A DNA stretch of 64,000 bases, taken from assembly GCF_023015805.1 (NCBI RefSeq), contig NZ_JALKBA010000004.1:62001-126000 (forward strand), read 5' to 3'. How positions within the stretch are numbered: the stretch's first letter is position 1; each line of letters begins with the position of its first letter. The position numbers and the translations under genes are program-made. Positions 17,468-26,828 of this stretch are shown piece after piece. This DNA is from Cellulophaga sp. F20128. GTDB taxonomy: Bacteria; Bacteroidota; Bacteroidia; Flavobacteriales; Flavobacteriaceae. The notes under the pieces are model-generated. The model was given only the letters and a program-made list of their open reading frames with translations, was not told where the DNA came from and did no database searches.

Positions 17468-18490
17468 ATGAAAATTAACCTTATCAGTGATACCGTTACC
17501 AAGCCTACCGCAGGTATGTTAGCTGCTATATTAGCTGCTGAAGTTGGAGATGATGTTTTTAAAGAAGACCCAACAGTAAATAAATTAGAAAGTAAGATTG
17601 CGGCAATGTTTGGTATGGAGGCCGCCTTGTTTTTCCCCAGTGGTACTATGGCAAATCAAACTGCAATCAAATTACATACACAACCGGGCGATCAGTTGAT
17701 TTGCGACAAGTATGCTCATGTGTATAATTATGAAGGAGGAGGAGTTAGTTTTAATAGCGGTGTCTCTTGCAAATTGGTCGATGGTCATCGGGGAATGATG
17801 AAGGCTGAACAAATTGTAGCCGCGATTAATCCGCCAGATTTTTACCACAGTCCATTAACTTCATTGGTGTGTATAGAAAATACGGCCAATAGGGGTGGAG
17901 GTGCTTGTTGGGATTTTGAAGCGCTAAAAGCAATTAGAACGGTTTGCGACACCCATAAGTTGGGGTATCATTTAGATGGAGCTCGACTGTGGAACGCCTT
18001 AGTAGCCAAGGGGGAATCGTGTGAGCAATACGGCTCTTTGTTTGATACCATCAGTGTTTGCTTAAGTAAAGGCTTGGGCTGCCCCGTTGGGTCTGTTCTT
18101 CTAGGAACTGCCAAAGATATTCAAAGAGCAATACGGGTTCGGAAAGTGTTGGGTGGGGGAATGCGTCAGGCTGGATTTTTAGCAGCAGCTGGTATTTACG
18201 CTTTGGACAACCATTTGGGTCGCTTGGTAGAAGATCATAAAAAAGCTAAAGAAATAGGTGAAACCCTTGCAACTTTAAGCTTTGTTAAAAGTGTAGAACC
18301 CATAGAAACCAATATTGTTATATTTGAATTGGACGAAACCTTTATGACACTCCCTGCTTTTTTAGAACTACTAAAAAAGAACAATGTAACAATTATTGGA
18401 ATGGGTCAAGGAAAGCTACGTATGGTAACACATTTAGATTATACAGCTGCTATGCATGACAAGTTTATGACTATTTTAAAAGGGCTATAA
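17468..18490 (+). CDS. ltaE: Low-specificity L-threonine aldolase
   Basis: A 340-residue PLP enzyme of the beta-eliminating lyase group that cleaves threonine or allo-threonine to glycine and acetaldehyde. It starts with the typical SDTVTKPTAGML and GDDVFKEDPTVNKLE motifs; the PLP Lys is K201 in SVCLSKGLGCPVGS; HLDGARLWNA supplies the cofactor-binding Asp and the substrate Arg. The gene's 3' end overlaps the convergent DUF1508 gene by 6 nt. A bifurcated choice between L-threonine and beta-hydroxy-aspartate substrates cannot be settled from sequence. Confidence 0.92.
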   Translation: MKINLISDTVTKPTAGMLAAILAAEVGDDVFKEDPTVNKLESKIAAMFGMEAALFFPSGTMANQTAIKLHTQPGDQLICDKYAHVYNYEGGGVSFNSGVSCKLVDGHRGMMKAEQIVAAINPPDFYHSPLTSLVCIENTANRGGGACWDFEALKAIRTVCDTHKLGYHLDGARLWNALVAKGESCEQYGSLFDTISVCLSKGLGCPVGSVLLGTAKDIQRAIRVRKVLGGGMRQAGFLAAAGIYALDNHLGRLVEDHKKAKEIGETLATLSFVKSVEPIETNIVIFELDETFMTLPAFLELLKKNNVTIIGMGQGKLRMVTHLDYTAAMHDKFMTILKGL

Positions 18491-18799
18491 TTTGGTGTTT
18501 AAAATCATACTAGTTTTAAAATTTTTAATACCATTTTCCATGCCAGCTTCAGAACTGTATAACTGACTGGTGCCGATAACTTTTCCCTCTAAACTTTTAA
18601 GGTTAAAAAGAAATTTACCTGTAGTCGCTGTTTTTCGTTCAAAAATGCCTTGATCATGAAGTGATGTAGTAATTGTTTTGATGATTGCTTCTATTTCTTC
18701 CTTGCTACTAAAAATAGCACCTTGTAATAAAATAATATTATTTTCAGTTTTTAGATGAAATGTAAAGGTGCCATTATCGTTCTCTACTATTTGAATCAT
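18485..18799 (-). CDS. DUF1508 (YegP family) protein
   Basis: A 104-residue protein built of two copies of the short YegP beta-beta-alpha unit: FTFHLKTENNIILLQGAIFSSKEEIEAIIKTI and FLFNLKSLEGKVIGTSQLYSSEAGMENGIKNF. The paired G.S..Y.S..... GI pattern is the DUF1508 hallmark. Function is unknown, though members are common, small and cytosolic. Its stop codon lies inside the end of ltaE on the other strand. Confidence 0.8.
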   Translation of the reverse strand: MIQIVENDNGTFTFHLKTENNIILLQGAIFSSKEEIEAIIKTITTSLHDQGIFERKTATTGKFLFNLKSLEGKVIGTSQLYSSEAGMENGIKNFKTSMILNTKL

Positions 18800-18850
18800 G
18801 CATTTATCTTTTGCTTAAAGATATAAAATTATTTAGTACAGATTGCCAAA

Positions 18851-18887
18851 TTAAAAGGGCTTTCAATTATTTTGAAAGCCCTTTTAA
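18851..18887 (-). terminator. Intrinsic terminator downstream of the thioredoxin-like gene
   Basis: A 16-bp perfect inverted repeat (18851-18866 with 18872-18887), 5-nt loop, with a GGGCTTTC/GAAAGCCC core. It lies 19 nt past the stop of the thioredoxin-like gene on the minus strand. Confidence 0.8.
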
Positions 18888-18905
18888 ATGTAGTGTCATT
18901 CTATT

Positions 18906-19361
18906 TTATTCGATGTGTTTTTTAAGGAACTTTATATGTTTTTGTATATTACCATCGTTATTATACCCTGAAAGCGCTCCCATCTCTTTTCCTTCCTTGT
19001 TTAATACTTTTAAATTGGGGAAAACACCGCGTTTGTTTAATTGAGCCATAAGGTCCATATTATGTTTCAATTGTTCCGTAGAAATGACCCCTTTTTTTCT
19101 GGGTATATCGATATATAGTAGCTCGTAATTTTTAGCAATCTCTTGAAACTCATTGGTGTCGAACAAATCTTTTTTTAATAGTTTGCATGGTCCACACCAA
19201 TCGCTTCCAGTAAAATAAATTAGAATTTTTTTATCCTGCTTCTTGGCCTTTTTTAGTGCCGTGTTAAAATCTGTCTGCCATTCTACACCGTCATTGCTGC
19301 TATAGTCTTGTTGAATTCCAAATGCAAAGGGTATTAAAAAGAGTAGGATTATATATTTCAT
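18906..19361 (-). CDS. Secreted thioredoxin-fold protein
   Basis: A 151-residue protein with a signal peptide (about residues 1-15) and a thioredoxin-like domain of the DUF255/thioredoxin_7 kind: DFNTALKKAKKQDKKILIYFTGSDWCGPC. The redox motif is C56-G-P-C59, and VFPNLKVLNKEGKEMGALSGY supplies the cis-Pro region. It should act in the periplasm as a thiol reductase or disulfide carrier. It follows the YbaB gene (39 nt) on the same strand and ends in the terminator at 18851-18887. Confidence 0.85.
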   Translation of the reverse strand: MKYIILLFLIPFAFGIQQDYSSNDGVEWQTDFNTALKKAKKQDKKILIYFTGSDWCGPCKLLKKDLFDTNEFQEIAKNYELLYIDIPRKKGVISTEQLKHNMDLMAQLNKRGVFPNLKVLNKEGKEMGALSGYNNDGNIQKHIKFLKKHIE

Positions 19362-19399
19362 GTTCCTTTTTTTAAAGTAATAGCAATAATTTTGCCAAT

Positions 19400-19726
19400 C
19401 TATTTAAATAACGAATCCATTCCTGGAATATTGGGTAATCCGTCTTTTACAGCGGCAGCTAGTTCTATTTCATTAATTTGTGTAGCTCTTTCTATTGCTC
19501 TGTTTAGGGTGCTAATTAGATGATCTTCAAGTTGTTCTTTGTTTGCTAATAGGGCATCACTTATTTCTATATTTTTGATTGTTCTGTTGGCAGTTATAGT
19601 TACTTTTAATCCATCATCACTGGATTTTTCATCGATTAAAACCGTATGCAGTCTCTGCTTTTGAGCTTCCACTTTTTTTTGGGTTTCTTTAAGTTTACCC
19701 ATCATTCCCATCATATCTCCAAACAT
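19400..19726 (-). CDS. YbaB/EbfC nucleoid-associated protein
   Basis: A 108-residue DNA-binding protein with the family's Met-rich start ([26 protein letters not shown]), a three-stranded sheet with [15 protein letters not shown] and a C-terminal helical end. YbaB proteins form tweezer-like dimers on DNA. In other bacteria the gene lies between dnaX and recR; that context is absent here. A -7-like TAATTTTG (19757-19750, minus strand) and TTG 18 nt upstream of it lie just before the start. Confidence 0.9.
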   Translation of the reverse strand: MFGDMMGMMGKLKETQKKVEAQKQRLHTVLIDEKSSDDGLKVTITANRTIKNIEISDALLANKEQLEDHLISTLNRAIERATQINEIELAAAVKDGLPNIPGMDSLFK

Positions 19727-19786
19727 ATTTTGTAATTTAGTTAGATATCCAAAATTACTAAAATGTTTTTTAATTCAATTTTAAAA

Positions 19787-21925
19787 ATGAAAATCATAAA
19801 ACAATGCTTAGTTCTTTTAGTTAGCCTTATTTTTGCGACTTCATGTAATACTAAGAATAAGCCTATGGCAACCATTAAAATTCCTGTTGCAAAAAAGAAC
19901 CCTAAAGAGCTAACAAAACATAATGATGTTCGAATTGATGATTACTATTGGCTTAATGATCGGGAAGACAAAGAGGTCATTGCTTATTTGGAAGAAGAAA
20001 ATGCATACTACAATACCTTAACGGCTCATACCAAAGACTTTCAAACTACTTTGTTTGAAGAGATGAAAGGTCGCATTAAAGAAGATGATGCCTCTGTACC
20101 ATATAAGCAAAATGGGTATTGGTATACAACACGTTATGAAATAGGCAAGGAATATCCAATATTTGCGAGACATAAAGGAGAAGAGAAGGCTGCGGAAGAA
20201 ATTATGTTTAATTGTAATGAATTGGCCAAAGGGCATGATTATTTTAATTTGGGCGGAATTTCTATTAGTTCAGATAATAATTTGGCTGCTTTTGGCGTAG
20301 ATACAATATCAAGAAGAGAGTATACTATAAAAATTAAAAATTTAACGACGGAAGAGGTTTATGAAGACGTCATTGAAAATACAACAGGAAGTAGTGTTTG
20401 GGCTGCAGATAACAAAACCTTGTTTTATACAAAAAAGGATCCGGTAACCTTACGGTCCGATAAAATATACAAGCATAAATTAGGGACAGCTGCTACAGAA
20501 GATGTATTGGTTTATGAGGAAAAAGACGAAACCTTTAGCTCCTTTATATATAAGACAAAATCTAAAAAATATATAGTCATAGGATCCTCTAGTACCCTAA
20601 CAACGGAGTATCGTTTTTTGGAAACATCAAATCCAGATGGGGAATTTAAGATATTCTCGAAACGAAAAAGAGGTTTAGAGTATTCCATTGCACATTATGG
20701 TAATGAATTCTTTGTACTTACCAATAAGGATAAGGCCTTTAATTTTAAATTGATGAAATGTGATGAGAATGCAACGGAAGCCGACCATTGGAAAGAATTT
20801 ATCCCGCACCGGGAAGGTGTTTTATTGGAAGATATCGATATTTTTAAAGCCTATTATGTACTTTCTGAACGGGAAAATGGATTAAATAATTTAAAGATAG
20901 TTCGCTGGGATACTTATGCCGCTTATTATCTGCCTTTTGAAAACGAAACCTATACTGCTTATGTAGGCGCAAACCCAGATTTTGATACTAATATTTTAAG
21001 GTATGGCTATAACTCCTTAACCAATCCTAGTGCTGTTATCGATTTTAATATGGATGACAAATCCAAAGAAATTAAAAAAGAACAAGAGGTTTTAGGCGGT
21101 ACTTTTGATAAAAACAACTATAAGTCTGAACGCATTTGGGCCACGGCTAGAGATGGTGTAAAAATACCAATGTCCGTAGTTTACCATAAGGACACAAAAT
21201 TAGATGGTAGCAGTCCGTTACTGCAATATGCTTATGGTTCTTACGGGTATACCATTGATCCTTATTTCTCAACGGTTCGTTTAAGTTTGCTAGACAGAGG
21301 ATTTATCTATGTAATTGCACATATTAGGGGTGGTGAATATTTGGGAAGAAAATGGTATGAAAACGGAAAGCTCTTGCAAAAGAAAAATACGTTTACAGAT
21401 TTTATTGACTGTTCTACTCATTTAATTGAACAGAAATATACAAGTAAAGACCACCTATATGCTTCTGGAGGGTCAGCAGGAGGTTTGTTAATGGGTACAA
21501 TTTTAAACCTGGCGCCAGAACTTTATAATGGTGTTGTTGCAAGTGTTCCTTTTGTAGATGTGGTTACAACTATGCTCGATGAGTCTATTCCGCTAACAAC
21601 GGGAGAATATGACGAGTGGGGAAATCCTAACGTTAAAGATTATTATGATTATATGAAATCATATTCACCATATGATAATGTTGTTGCGCAAGCTTATCCA
21701 ACGATTTTGGTGACCACAGGTTTACATGATTCCCAAGTACAATATTGGGAGCCAGCAAAGTGGGTTGCTAAACTAAGAGACCTAAAAACAGATTCTAATT
21801 TATTGTTTTTAGATACCAATATGGAAGCTGGTCATGGCGGTGCATCCGGTAGGTTTGAAGCCCTAAAAGAGGTGGCCAAAGAATATGCATTTTTGCTAGA
21901 TTTAGAAGGTAAAATTAAGATTTAA
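19787..21925 (+). CDS. Oligopeptidase B-type S9 serine peptidase, lipoprotein
   Basis: A 712-residue prolyl-oligopeptidase-family enzyme. The ATG at 19787 gives a lipoprotein signal (LIFATSC, Cys about residue 19); an upstream ATG at 19763 only adds eight residues before it. The N-terminal half (from DDYYWLNDREDKEV) is the beta-propeller; the C-terminal alpha/beta-hydrolase has Ser563 (GGSAGG), Asp648 (GLHDSQ) and His683 (AGHGGASG). These spacings (85 and 35 residues) equal those of the Escherichia coli oligopeptidase B triad, so it should cut short peptides after basic residues. A lipoprotein signal places it outside the cytoplasm, in contrast to the cytosolic E. coli enzyme. Confidence 0.9.
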   Translation: MKIIKQCLVLLVSLIFATSCNTKNKPMATIKIPVAKKNPKELTKHNDVRIDDYYWLNDREDKEVIAYLEEENAYYNTLTAHTKDFQTTLFEEMKGRIKEDDASVPYKQNGYWYTTRYEIGKEYPIFARHKGEEKAAEEIMFNCNELAKGHDYFNLGGISISSDNNLAAFGVDTISRREYTIKIKNLTTEEVYEDVIENTTGSSVWAADNKTLFYTKKDPVTLRSDKIYKHKLGTAATEDVLVYEEKDETFSSFIYKTKSKKYIVIGSSSTLTTEYRFLETSNPDGEFKIFSKRKRGLEYSIAHYGNEFFVLTNKDKAFNFKLMKCDENATEADHWKEFIPHREGVLLEDIDIFKAYYVLSERENGLNNLKIVRWDTYAAYYLPFENETYTAYVGANPDFDTNILRYGYNSLTNPSAVIDFNMDDKSKEIKKEQEVLGGTFDKNNYKSERIWATARDGVKIPMSVVYHKDTKLDGSSPLLQYAYGSYGYTIDPYFSTVRLSLLDRGFIYVIAHIRGGEYLGRKWYENGKLLQKKNTFTDFIDCSTHLIEQKYTSKDHLYASGGSAGGLLMGTILNLAPELYNGVVASVPFVDVVTTMLDESIPLTTGEYDEWGNPNVKDYYDYMKSYSPYDNVVAQAYPTILVTTGLHDSQVQYWEPAKWVAKLRDLKTDSNLLFLDTNMEAGHGGASGRFEALKEVAKEYAFLLDLEGKIKI

Positions 21926-21998
21926 AAAAAAATAACTAAATTTGCCACGTAATTGATAAGTAAATCAACAAATCTTATCAATCTATAACCAAACACGC

Positions 21999-23039
21999 AT
22001 GGAAAATAAAATCAATGCCTACAGTAATATTTTAGAATTAATTGGAAATACACCACTAATTAAAATTAATAAAATTACTGAGTCTTTTGAAGGAGAGTAT
22101 TATGCCAAGGTTGAAGCTTTTAATCCTGGTCATTCTGCAAAAGATAGAATTGCTATTCATATTATTGAAGAAGCAGAGAAAAAAGGAATCTTAAAAGAAG
22201 GGAGTACAATTATAGAGACTACTTCTGGCAATACGGGTTTTAGTATCGCTATGGCAAGTATTGTAAAAGGATACAATTGTATTCTTGCCGTTAGCTCTAA
22301 ATCTTCACCAGATAAAATTGATATGCTTCGTACTATGGGAGCACAGGTCTATGTTTGCCCAGCACATGTTAGTGCAGATGACCCGCGGTCATATTATGAA
22401 GTAGCCAAAAGATTACACCAAGAAACGGAAGGATCTATCTATATAAATCAATATTTTAATGCGTTAAATAGAATGGCGCATTACCGTTCTACTGGGCCGG
22501 AAATTTGGGAACAAACCAATGGTAATATTACTCATTTAATTGCTTGTAGTGGCACTGGAGGTACTATTTCAGGAACCGCTATGTACTTGAAAGAGCAAAA
22601 CCCAAAAGTAAAAGTTATTGGTGTAGATGCATACGGTTCTGTATTAAAAAAATACCATGAAACTCGTGAATTTGATGCAAATGAAATTTATCCCTACCGT
22701 ATTGAAGGTTTGGGAAAGAATTTGATTCCTGGCGCTACAGATTTTGATGTTATAGATAAGTTTGTTAAGGTATCTGACGAAGAAAGTGCACATACTGCAA
22801 GAGAAATCTCTAGTAAAGAAGGTATTTTTGCAGGCTATACATGTGGTGCTGCTATGCAAGCGGTAAAACAATTGTACGCAGAAGGAGAGTTTAATCAAAA
22901 TAGTAGGGTCGTAATTATATTTCCAGACCACGGTTCACGATATATGAGTAAAATATATAGCGATGAATGGATGGAAGCGCAAGGCTTCTTAAATGCAGTA
23001 AAAGCAGAGGAAAAACCAGAAATTCAATTTGTTAAATAA
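21999..23039 (+). CDS. Cysteine-synthase-fold PLP enzyme, probable cysteate synthase (CapA-like)
   Basis: A 346-residue fold-type II PLP enzyme. K48 in [10 protein letters not shown] takes the place of the PLP Lys in the usual P(G/S)xSxKDR motif, and the SGNTG phosphate loop is at 76-80; GTGGTISG binds the PLP phosphate later. The [10 protein letters not shown] spelling differs from housekeeping CysK. Its neighbour at 23164 is an alpha-oxoamine synthase. In gliding Bacteroidota the pair of a cysteate synthase (phosphoserine plus sulfite) and a cysteate fatty acyltransferase starts capnine (sulfonolipid) synthesis; I infer that role here. Cysteine synthase or cystathionine beta-synthase activity is the alternative. 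A -7 box (TAAATTTG, 21937-21944) lies 55 nt upstream and a terminator follows at 23064. Confidence 0.75.
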   Translation: MENKINAYSNILELIGNTPLIKINKITESFEGEYYAKVEAFNPGHSAKDRIAIHIIEEAEKKGILKEGSTIIETTSGNTGFSIAMASIVKGYNCILAVSSKSSPDKIDMLRTMGAQVYVCPAHVSADDPRSYYEVAKRLHQETEGSIYINQYFNALNRMAHYRSTGPEIWEQTNGNITHLIACSGTGGTISGTAMYLKEQNPKVKVIGVDAYGSVLKKYHETREFDANEIYPYRIEGLGKNLIPGATDFDVIDKFVKVSDEESAHTAREISSKEGIFAGYTCGAAMQAVKQLYAEGEFNQNSRVVIIFPDHGSRYMSKIYSDEWMEAQGFLNAVKAEEKPEIQFVK

Positions 23040-23063
23040 CAAACAAATTGTCCAATAAATATT

Positions 23064-23097
23064 AAAAACAATGAAATAAATTTCATTGTTTTTTTTT
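23064..23097 (+). terminator. Intrinsic terminator after the cysteate-synthase-like gene
   Basis: A 13-bp stem (23064-23076 with 23081-23093), 4-nt loop and a run of nine T. It suggests that the oxoamine synthase gene downstream has its own promoter; a TATTTTTG -7-like box lies at 23135-23142. Confidence 0.85.
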
Positions 23098-23163
23098 GTT
23101 CGTGAAATTGTTATGAAAACTTGCCAAAATTCTATATTTTTGCAAACAGCCAAAACAGCTTAG

Positions 23164-24423
23164 ATGAGAGATTTATTTGATAGAATACTAGCAAACAAGG
23201 GTCCATTAGGAAAATGGGCTTCGCAAGCCGAGGGATATTTTGTTTTCCCTAAATTAGAAGGAGTTATTTCCAATAAAATGAAATTCCAAGGGAAGGAAGT
23301 TATTACTTGGAGTGTTAATGATTACTTGGGTTTGGCAAATCATCCTGAAGTTCGTAAGGTTGATGCGCAAGCAGCCGCAGATTACGGTTCTGCTTATCCA
23401 ATGGGTGCTCGAATGATGTCTGGTCATACAGATTTACACGAAAAACTTCAAAATGAATTAGCGCAATTTGTAAATAAGGAATCTGCTTATTTATTAAACT
23501 TTGGATATCAGGGTATGGTTTCGACCATTGATGCCTTGGTTTCTAAGGATGATATCATTGTATATGATGTAGATTCGCACGCCTGTATTATTGATGGTGT
23601 TCGTTTGCATATGGGGAAACGATTTACCTATAAGCATAACGATGTAGAAAGTTTAGAGAAAAATTTAGAGCGTGCTACCAAAATGGCAGATCAAACTGGA
23701 GGAGGTATCTTAGTAATCTCTGAAGGTGTTTTTGGAATGCGTGGGGAGCAAGGAAAATTGAAAGAGATTGTAGCACTTAAGAAAAAATACAATTTTAGGT
23801 TTTTAGTTGATGATGCACACGGTTTTGGTACCTTAGGTAAAACGGGGGCAGGAGCAGGTGAAGAGCAAGGCGTTCAAGATGATATTGATGTGTACTTTGC
23901 CACCTTTGCAAAATCTTTAGCCAGTACAGGAGCGTTTATTGCTGCTGATAAAGAAATTATTGATTATTTAAAATACAATTTGCGTTCTCAAATGTTTGCA
24001 AAATCATTGCAAATGCAGCTTGTTGTTGGGGCATTAAAGCGTTTAGATATGCTTAAAACAATGCCAGAACTAAAAAATAAGCTTTGGGAAAATGTAAATG
24101 CATTGCAAAGCGGATTAAAAGAACGTGGTTTTGATATAGGAACAACAACCAGTTGTGTAACACCTGTATTCTTAAATGGAAGTATACCAGAAGCTATGGC
24201 TTTGGTTAGGGATTTAAGAGAAAACTATGGTATTTTCTGTTCTATTGTGGTGTATCCGGTAATTCCTAAGGGGTTAATTCTATTGCGAATGATTCCTACT
24301 ACTACCCATACACTAGAAGATATAGCAGTGACATTAAACGCTTTTGATGCCATACGTGAACGTTTGAATAACGGTACCTACAAAAGACTTTCTGCTGCTG
24401 TAGCAGCTGCTATGGGCGAATAG
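23164..24423 (+). CDS. Alpha-oxoamine synthase, probable cysteate fatty acyltransferase (CapB/serine palmitoyltransferase-like)
   Basis: A 419-residue fold-type I PLP enzyme of the serine palmitoyltransferase/KBL/BioF family. The signature features are GSAYPMGARMMSGHTDLH, the PLP-stacking His139 (DVDSHAC), the DDAHGFG motif (D217, H219) and the Schiff-base K250 in TFAKSLASTGAF. The family condenses an acyl-thioester with an amino acid; with cysteate the product leads to capnine, with serine to sphinganine. Its position next to a cysteine-synthase-fold gene favours the cysteate substrate, by analogy with the Flavobacterium johnsoniae enzyme required for capnine and efficient gliding. Substrate is inferred, not seen. 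A -7-like box precedes it. Confidence 0.8.
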   Translation: MRDLFDRILANKGPLGKWASQAEGYFVFPKLEGVISNKMKFQGKEVITWSVNDYLGLANHPEVRKVDAQAAADYGSAYPMGARMMSGHTDLHEKLQNELAQFVNKESAYLLNFGYQGMVSTIDALVSKDDIIVYDVDSHACIIDGVRLHMGKRFTYKHNDVESLEKNLERATKMADQTGGGILVISEGVFGMRGEQGKLKEIVALKKKYNFRFLVDDAHGFGTLGKTGAGAGEEQGVQDDIDVYFATFAKSLASTGAFIAADKEIIDYLKYNLRSQMFAKSLQMQLVVGALKRLDMLKTMPELKNKLWENVNALQSGLKERGFDIGTTTSCVTPVFLNGSIPEAMALVRDLRENYGIFCSIVVYPVIPKGLILLRMIPTTTHTLEDIAVTLNAFDAIRERLNNGTYKRLSAAVAAAMGE

Positions 24424-24440
24424 TCTATTTTATTTCATAT

Positions 24441-24480
24441 AAAAAATCCCAAGTAATAAGTATTACTTGGGATTTTTTTT
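24441..24480. terminator. Bidirectional terminator between oxoamine synthase and GNAT-like gene
   Basis: A long stem (24441-24458 with 24461-24478; innermost pairs are probably unpaired loop), ATCCCAAGTAATA core, flanked by A-rich and T-rich runs that serve both converging genes. Confidence 0.85.
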
Positions 24481-24499
24481 TTGGTGATCTATACATCAA

Positions 24500-25618
24500 C
24501 TAGATGTTTTTTCTGTAGGTTCTACGTCTTCTAAAAATCTCTGGATCAAAATTTTTCCAAAGTTGTCTAATTGCTGTGTTTTCTTCTAATTCTGGAGTTC
24601 TTATACAATTTAGTATGTTTTTTTCCTTAAATGTTTTGTGGTATTCATTAAAAAGAATGGCAGTAACCCCCTTGTTTTGGTATTCTGGATGTACGCCTAT
24701 GAGGTAAAATATAACTTCTTTGCTATGTTTTTTTGCTTTTAGTAAATGGTAAGCGCCAAAGGGGAAAAGTTTTCCTTTTGCTTTTTGTAAGGCTTTAGAA
24801 AAGGATGGCATTACAATAGAAAAAGCGACAAGATTATCGTCTTTATCCACAACAAATTTGATGTATTCTGGGTTAATAAAGCTAATGTATTTCTTTTTAA
24901 AATGCTCTTTTTGAATATCGTTAATGGGAACAAAAGAAGACAAGGAAGCATAAGAATCGTTAAATAGATCAAACATCTTGTCTGCCATAGGCATTACATC
25001 CTTGGTCTTTGTAAAATTAAGCGCTCGTAATTGATATCTTTTTTTTACTAATTCTTGTATCCTTGCAAAGAACTCTGGTTTTGCATTGGCAAAAGGAAAC
25101 TTGTTTTCTAGGTATTCCTTTTCTTTTACAAGGCTATATTGTTCATAATGTTTTACATAATAGGGGTGGTTATACCATGTAATCATATTGCCAATATGTT
25201 CATAGCCCTCAGTGACAACACCAACTTTATCCAAATTAGAAAAACCTACAGGTCCTTCCATATATTCTAAGTTATTTTGTTTGCCAATTTCTTCAACCTT
25301 TTGTAAAAGGGCATCAGATATGGCGGTATCATCATAAAAATCGAACCAGCCAAACCGCATTTTTTTTACTTTCTGTTCCTTTACTTCTATCCAATTTACA
25401 ATAGCAGCAATTCGGCCAACAATTTTATGGTCTTTATAGGCTAGGAAGAACCAAGCATCCGCATCTTTAAAAATGGGGTTTTTTTCCTTGTCAAAAGTAT
25501 TTAATTCATCACTAATTATAGGGGGTACCCAATAGGGAGAATCTTTGTAAATAGCGAATGGAACCTTTACAAATTTCTTTAAATCGGCCTTTGATGTGGC
25601 TTCTACTACAGTAATCAT
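24500..25618 (-). CDS. GNAT-type acyltransferase family protein
   Basis: A 372-residue protein of the family beginning with a KADLKKFVKVPFAIYKDSPYWVPP motif and containing KIVGRIAAIVN, GWFDFYDD, EYMEGPVGFSNLDKVG, and a GNAT cofactor-like segment IGVHPEYQNKGVTAILFNEY near residue 318. The usual database name is GNAT family N-acetyltransferase; older names such as GTP cyclohydrolase for this family are not supported by its sequence. It lies convergent to the capnine-type oxoamine synthase gene. An N-acylating step is needed to turn capnine into N-acylcapnine, so this is a reasonable, unproven candidate. It is transcribed alone. Confidence 0.75.
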   Translation of the reverse strand: MITVVEATSKADLKKFVKVPFAIYKDSPYWVPPIISDELNTFDKEKNPIFKDADAWFFLAYKDHKIVGRIAAIVNWIEVKEQKVKKMRFGWFDFYDDTAISDALLQKVEEIGKQNNLEYMEGPVGFSNLDKVGVVTEGYEHIGNMITWYNHPYYVKHYEQYSLVKEKEYLENKFPFANAKPEFFARIQELVKKRYQLRALNFTKTKDVMPMADKMFDLFNDSYASLSSFVPINDIQKEHFKKKYISFINPEYIKFVVDKDDNLVAFSIVMPSFSKALQKAKGKLFPFGAYHLLKAKKHSKEVIFYLIGVHPEYQNKGVTAILFNEYHKTFKEKNILNCIRTPELEENTAIRQLWKNFDPEIFRRRRTYRKNI

Positions 25619-25702
25619 ATTCTAAAATATTTTGTAAGTCCAATATTAGGAATATTAATCTATAAGAGAAAGCTTGTTGTTTAAAAGTTTACGAGATCGT
25701 AA

Positions 25703-26725
25703 CTAAAATTCAATTTCATCAATTTCTTGAGGCGTCCTTTTAGAGTTTTTGTTTTTCTTACTTTTGGATTTGGCCTTTTTTCGAGCCCTTTTTAAATCCT
25801 TCTTTCTAATTTTCCCGTCTTTGCCTGTGGCATTTTGATCTTCAATAGCAATTTCCTTATCCTTGTGCATATCCAATCGATATGAAAATCCGGCCGCCGC
25901 AAATAATCGGGTAGGAGTGTCCTTAATGTTGGCTCCTATATGTACGTCTACTTGCATATTCTTTCCTAATAAGTGGGCTGCACCTCCACGAAAAATAACG
26001 TCGGCATACCGATCACTTTTTATTCCTTGATTTTCTGCAAATACACTCCACTTCGGATTTCTAAGCGCGTGAGATAAGGATATAATATAATTCCATTCAG
26101 GAAAGTCTGTTCCAATTCTATCATAGGCAACATTAGTGATAAGCACAAATTTAGGCGATAACCTACTTTGTGTGGCAATCATAGCTCTTGGTGAAATTAT
26201 AGCTTCATTGGGGTAGTACGGATTGTCTCCCAATACAAAATTGGCACCTCCATATACAGAAATTGCAGGGATTAAATTTTTAAGTTGAAACCTATTGTTC
26301 GCCTTCCAGCTGTACAAATTGGGTTTATTTCGCTCCTCATTCTTATAGGGATCATAAATTAAATATTTAAGTCCTAATCTATTTCGTTTAAATGCCGTGT
26401 ATTTCTCATCAGGAAAACCAACGTTAGAAAAACTTCGATTTTCATTTACAAAGGTCCCTTCGTAATACAGTTCTAATTCTTCAAATAGCAGCCCATACCT
26501 AAGAGCTATATCGGCCCCTAAAAAGACAGAAGAGGTGTTTAGTGTATTGTGGTCTTGTTTTTCATAGGATATTCCAAATTCTGACTGTAATACATTAGTT
26601 CCAATAGCATATGCACTTACAGATTTACCCGGTCTGTTAGAGTTAATCACATCTGTATATTGTGAAATTCCCAAAAAAGGTAGCACGATAAGAATATAAA
26701 GGAATCCAATTTTTAATTTTTTCAT
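25703..26725 (-). CDS. Outer-membrane transporter-like protein (phenol-degradation MetA type)
   Basis: A 340-residue secreted protein with a signal peptide (MKKLKIGFLYILIVLPFLGISQ) and a beta-barrel-like body that starts INSNRPGKSVSAYAIGTNVLQSEFGISYE and alternates aromatic and polar strands. A Lys-rich basic tail (KKDLKRARKKAKSKSKKNKNSKR) before an acidic end is notable. It fits the Phenol_MetA_deg/transporter barrel family, whose substrates are unknown. The frame extends to ATG 26848, but the extra 41 residues overlap the start of the divergent gene at 26829 and precede the signal peptide, so ATG 26725 is preferred. It faces the DUF4834 gene across a short divergent gap. Confidence 0.75.
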   Translation of the reverse strand: MKKLKIGFLYILIVLPFLGISQYTDVINSNRPGKSVSAYAIGTNVLQSEFGISYEKQDHNTLNTSSVFLGADIALRYGLLFEELELYYEGTFVNENRSFSNVGFPDEKYTAFKRNRLGLKYLIYDPYKNEERNKPNLYSWKANNRFQLKNLIPAISVYGGANFVLGDNPYYPNEAIISPRAMIATQSRLSPKFVLITNVAYDRIGTDFPEWNYIISLSHALRNPKWSVFAENQGIKSDRYADVIFRGGAAHLLGKNMQVDVHIGANIKDTPTRLFAAAGFSYRLDMHKDKEIAIEDQNATGKDGKIRKKDLKRARKKAKSKSKKNKNSKRTPQEIDEIEF

Positions 26726-26828
26726 ACTATTGTGGTTATCTAAAGTCACTTTTATAATTATTTTAAGAGTTTTACTCTCTATATACAACGACAGAATTGT
26801 ATTTTTGATATAAATTTTTAAAACAATT

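Noticed and set aside
24500-25618. GTP cyclohydrolase for the GNAT-like protein
   Set aside because: No His/Cys zinc site or GTP cyclohydrolase motif is seen; the sequence fits a GNAT-type family.
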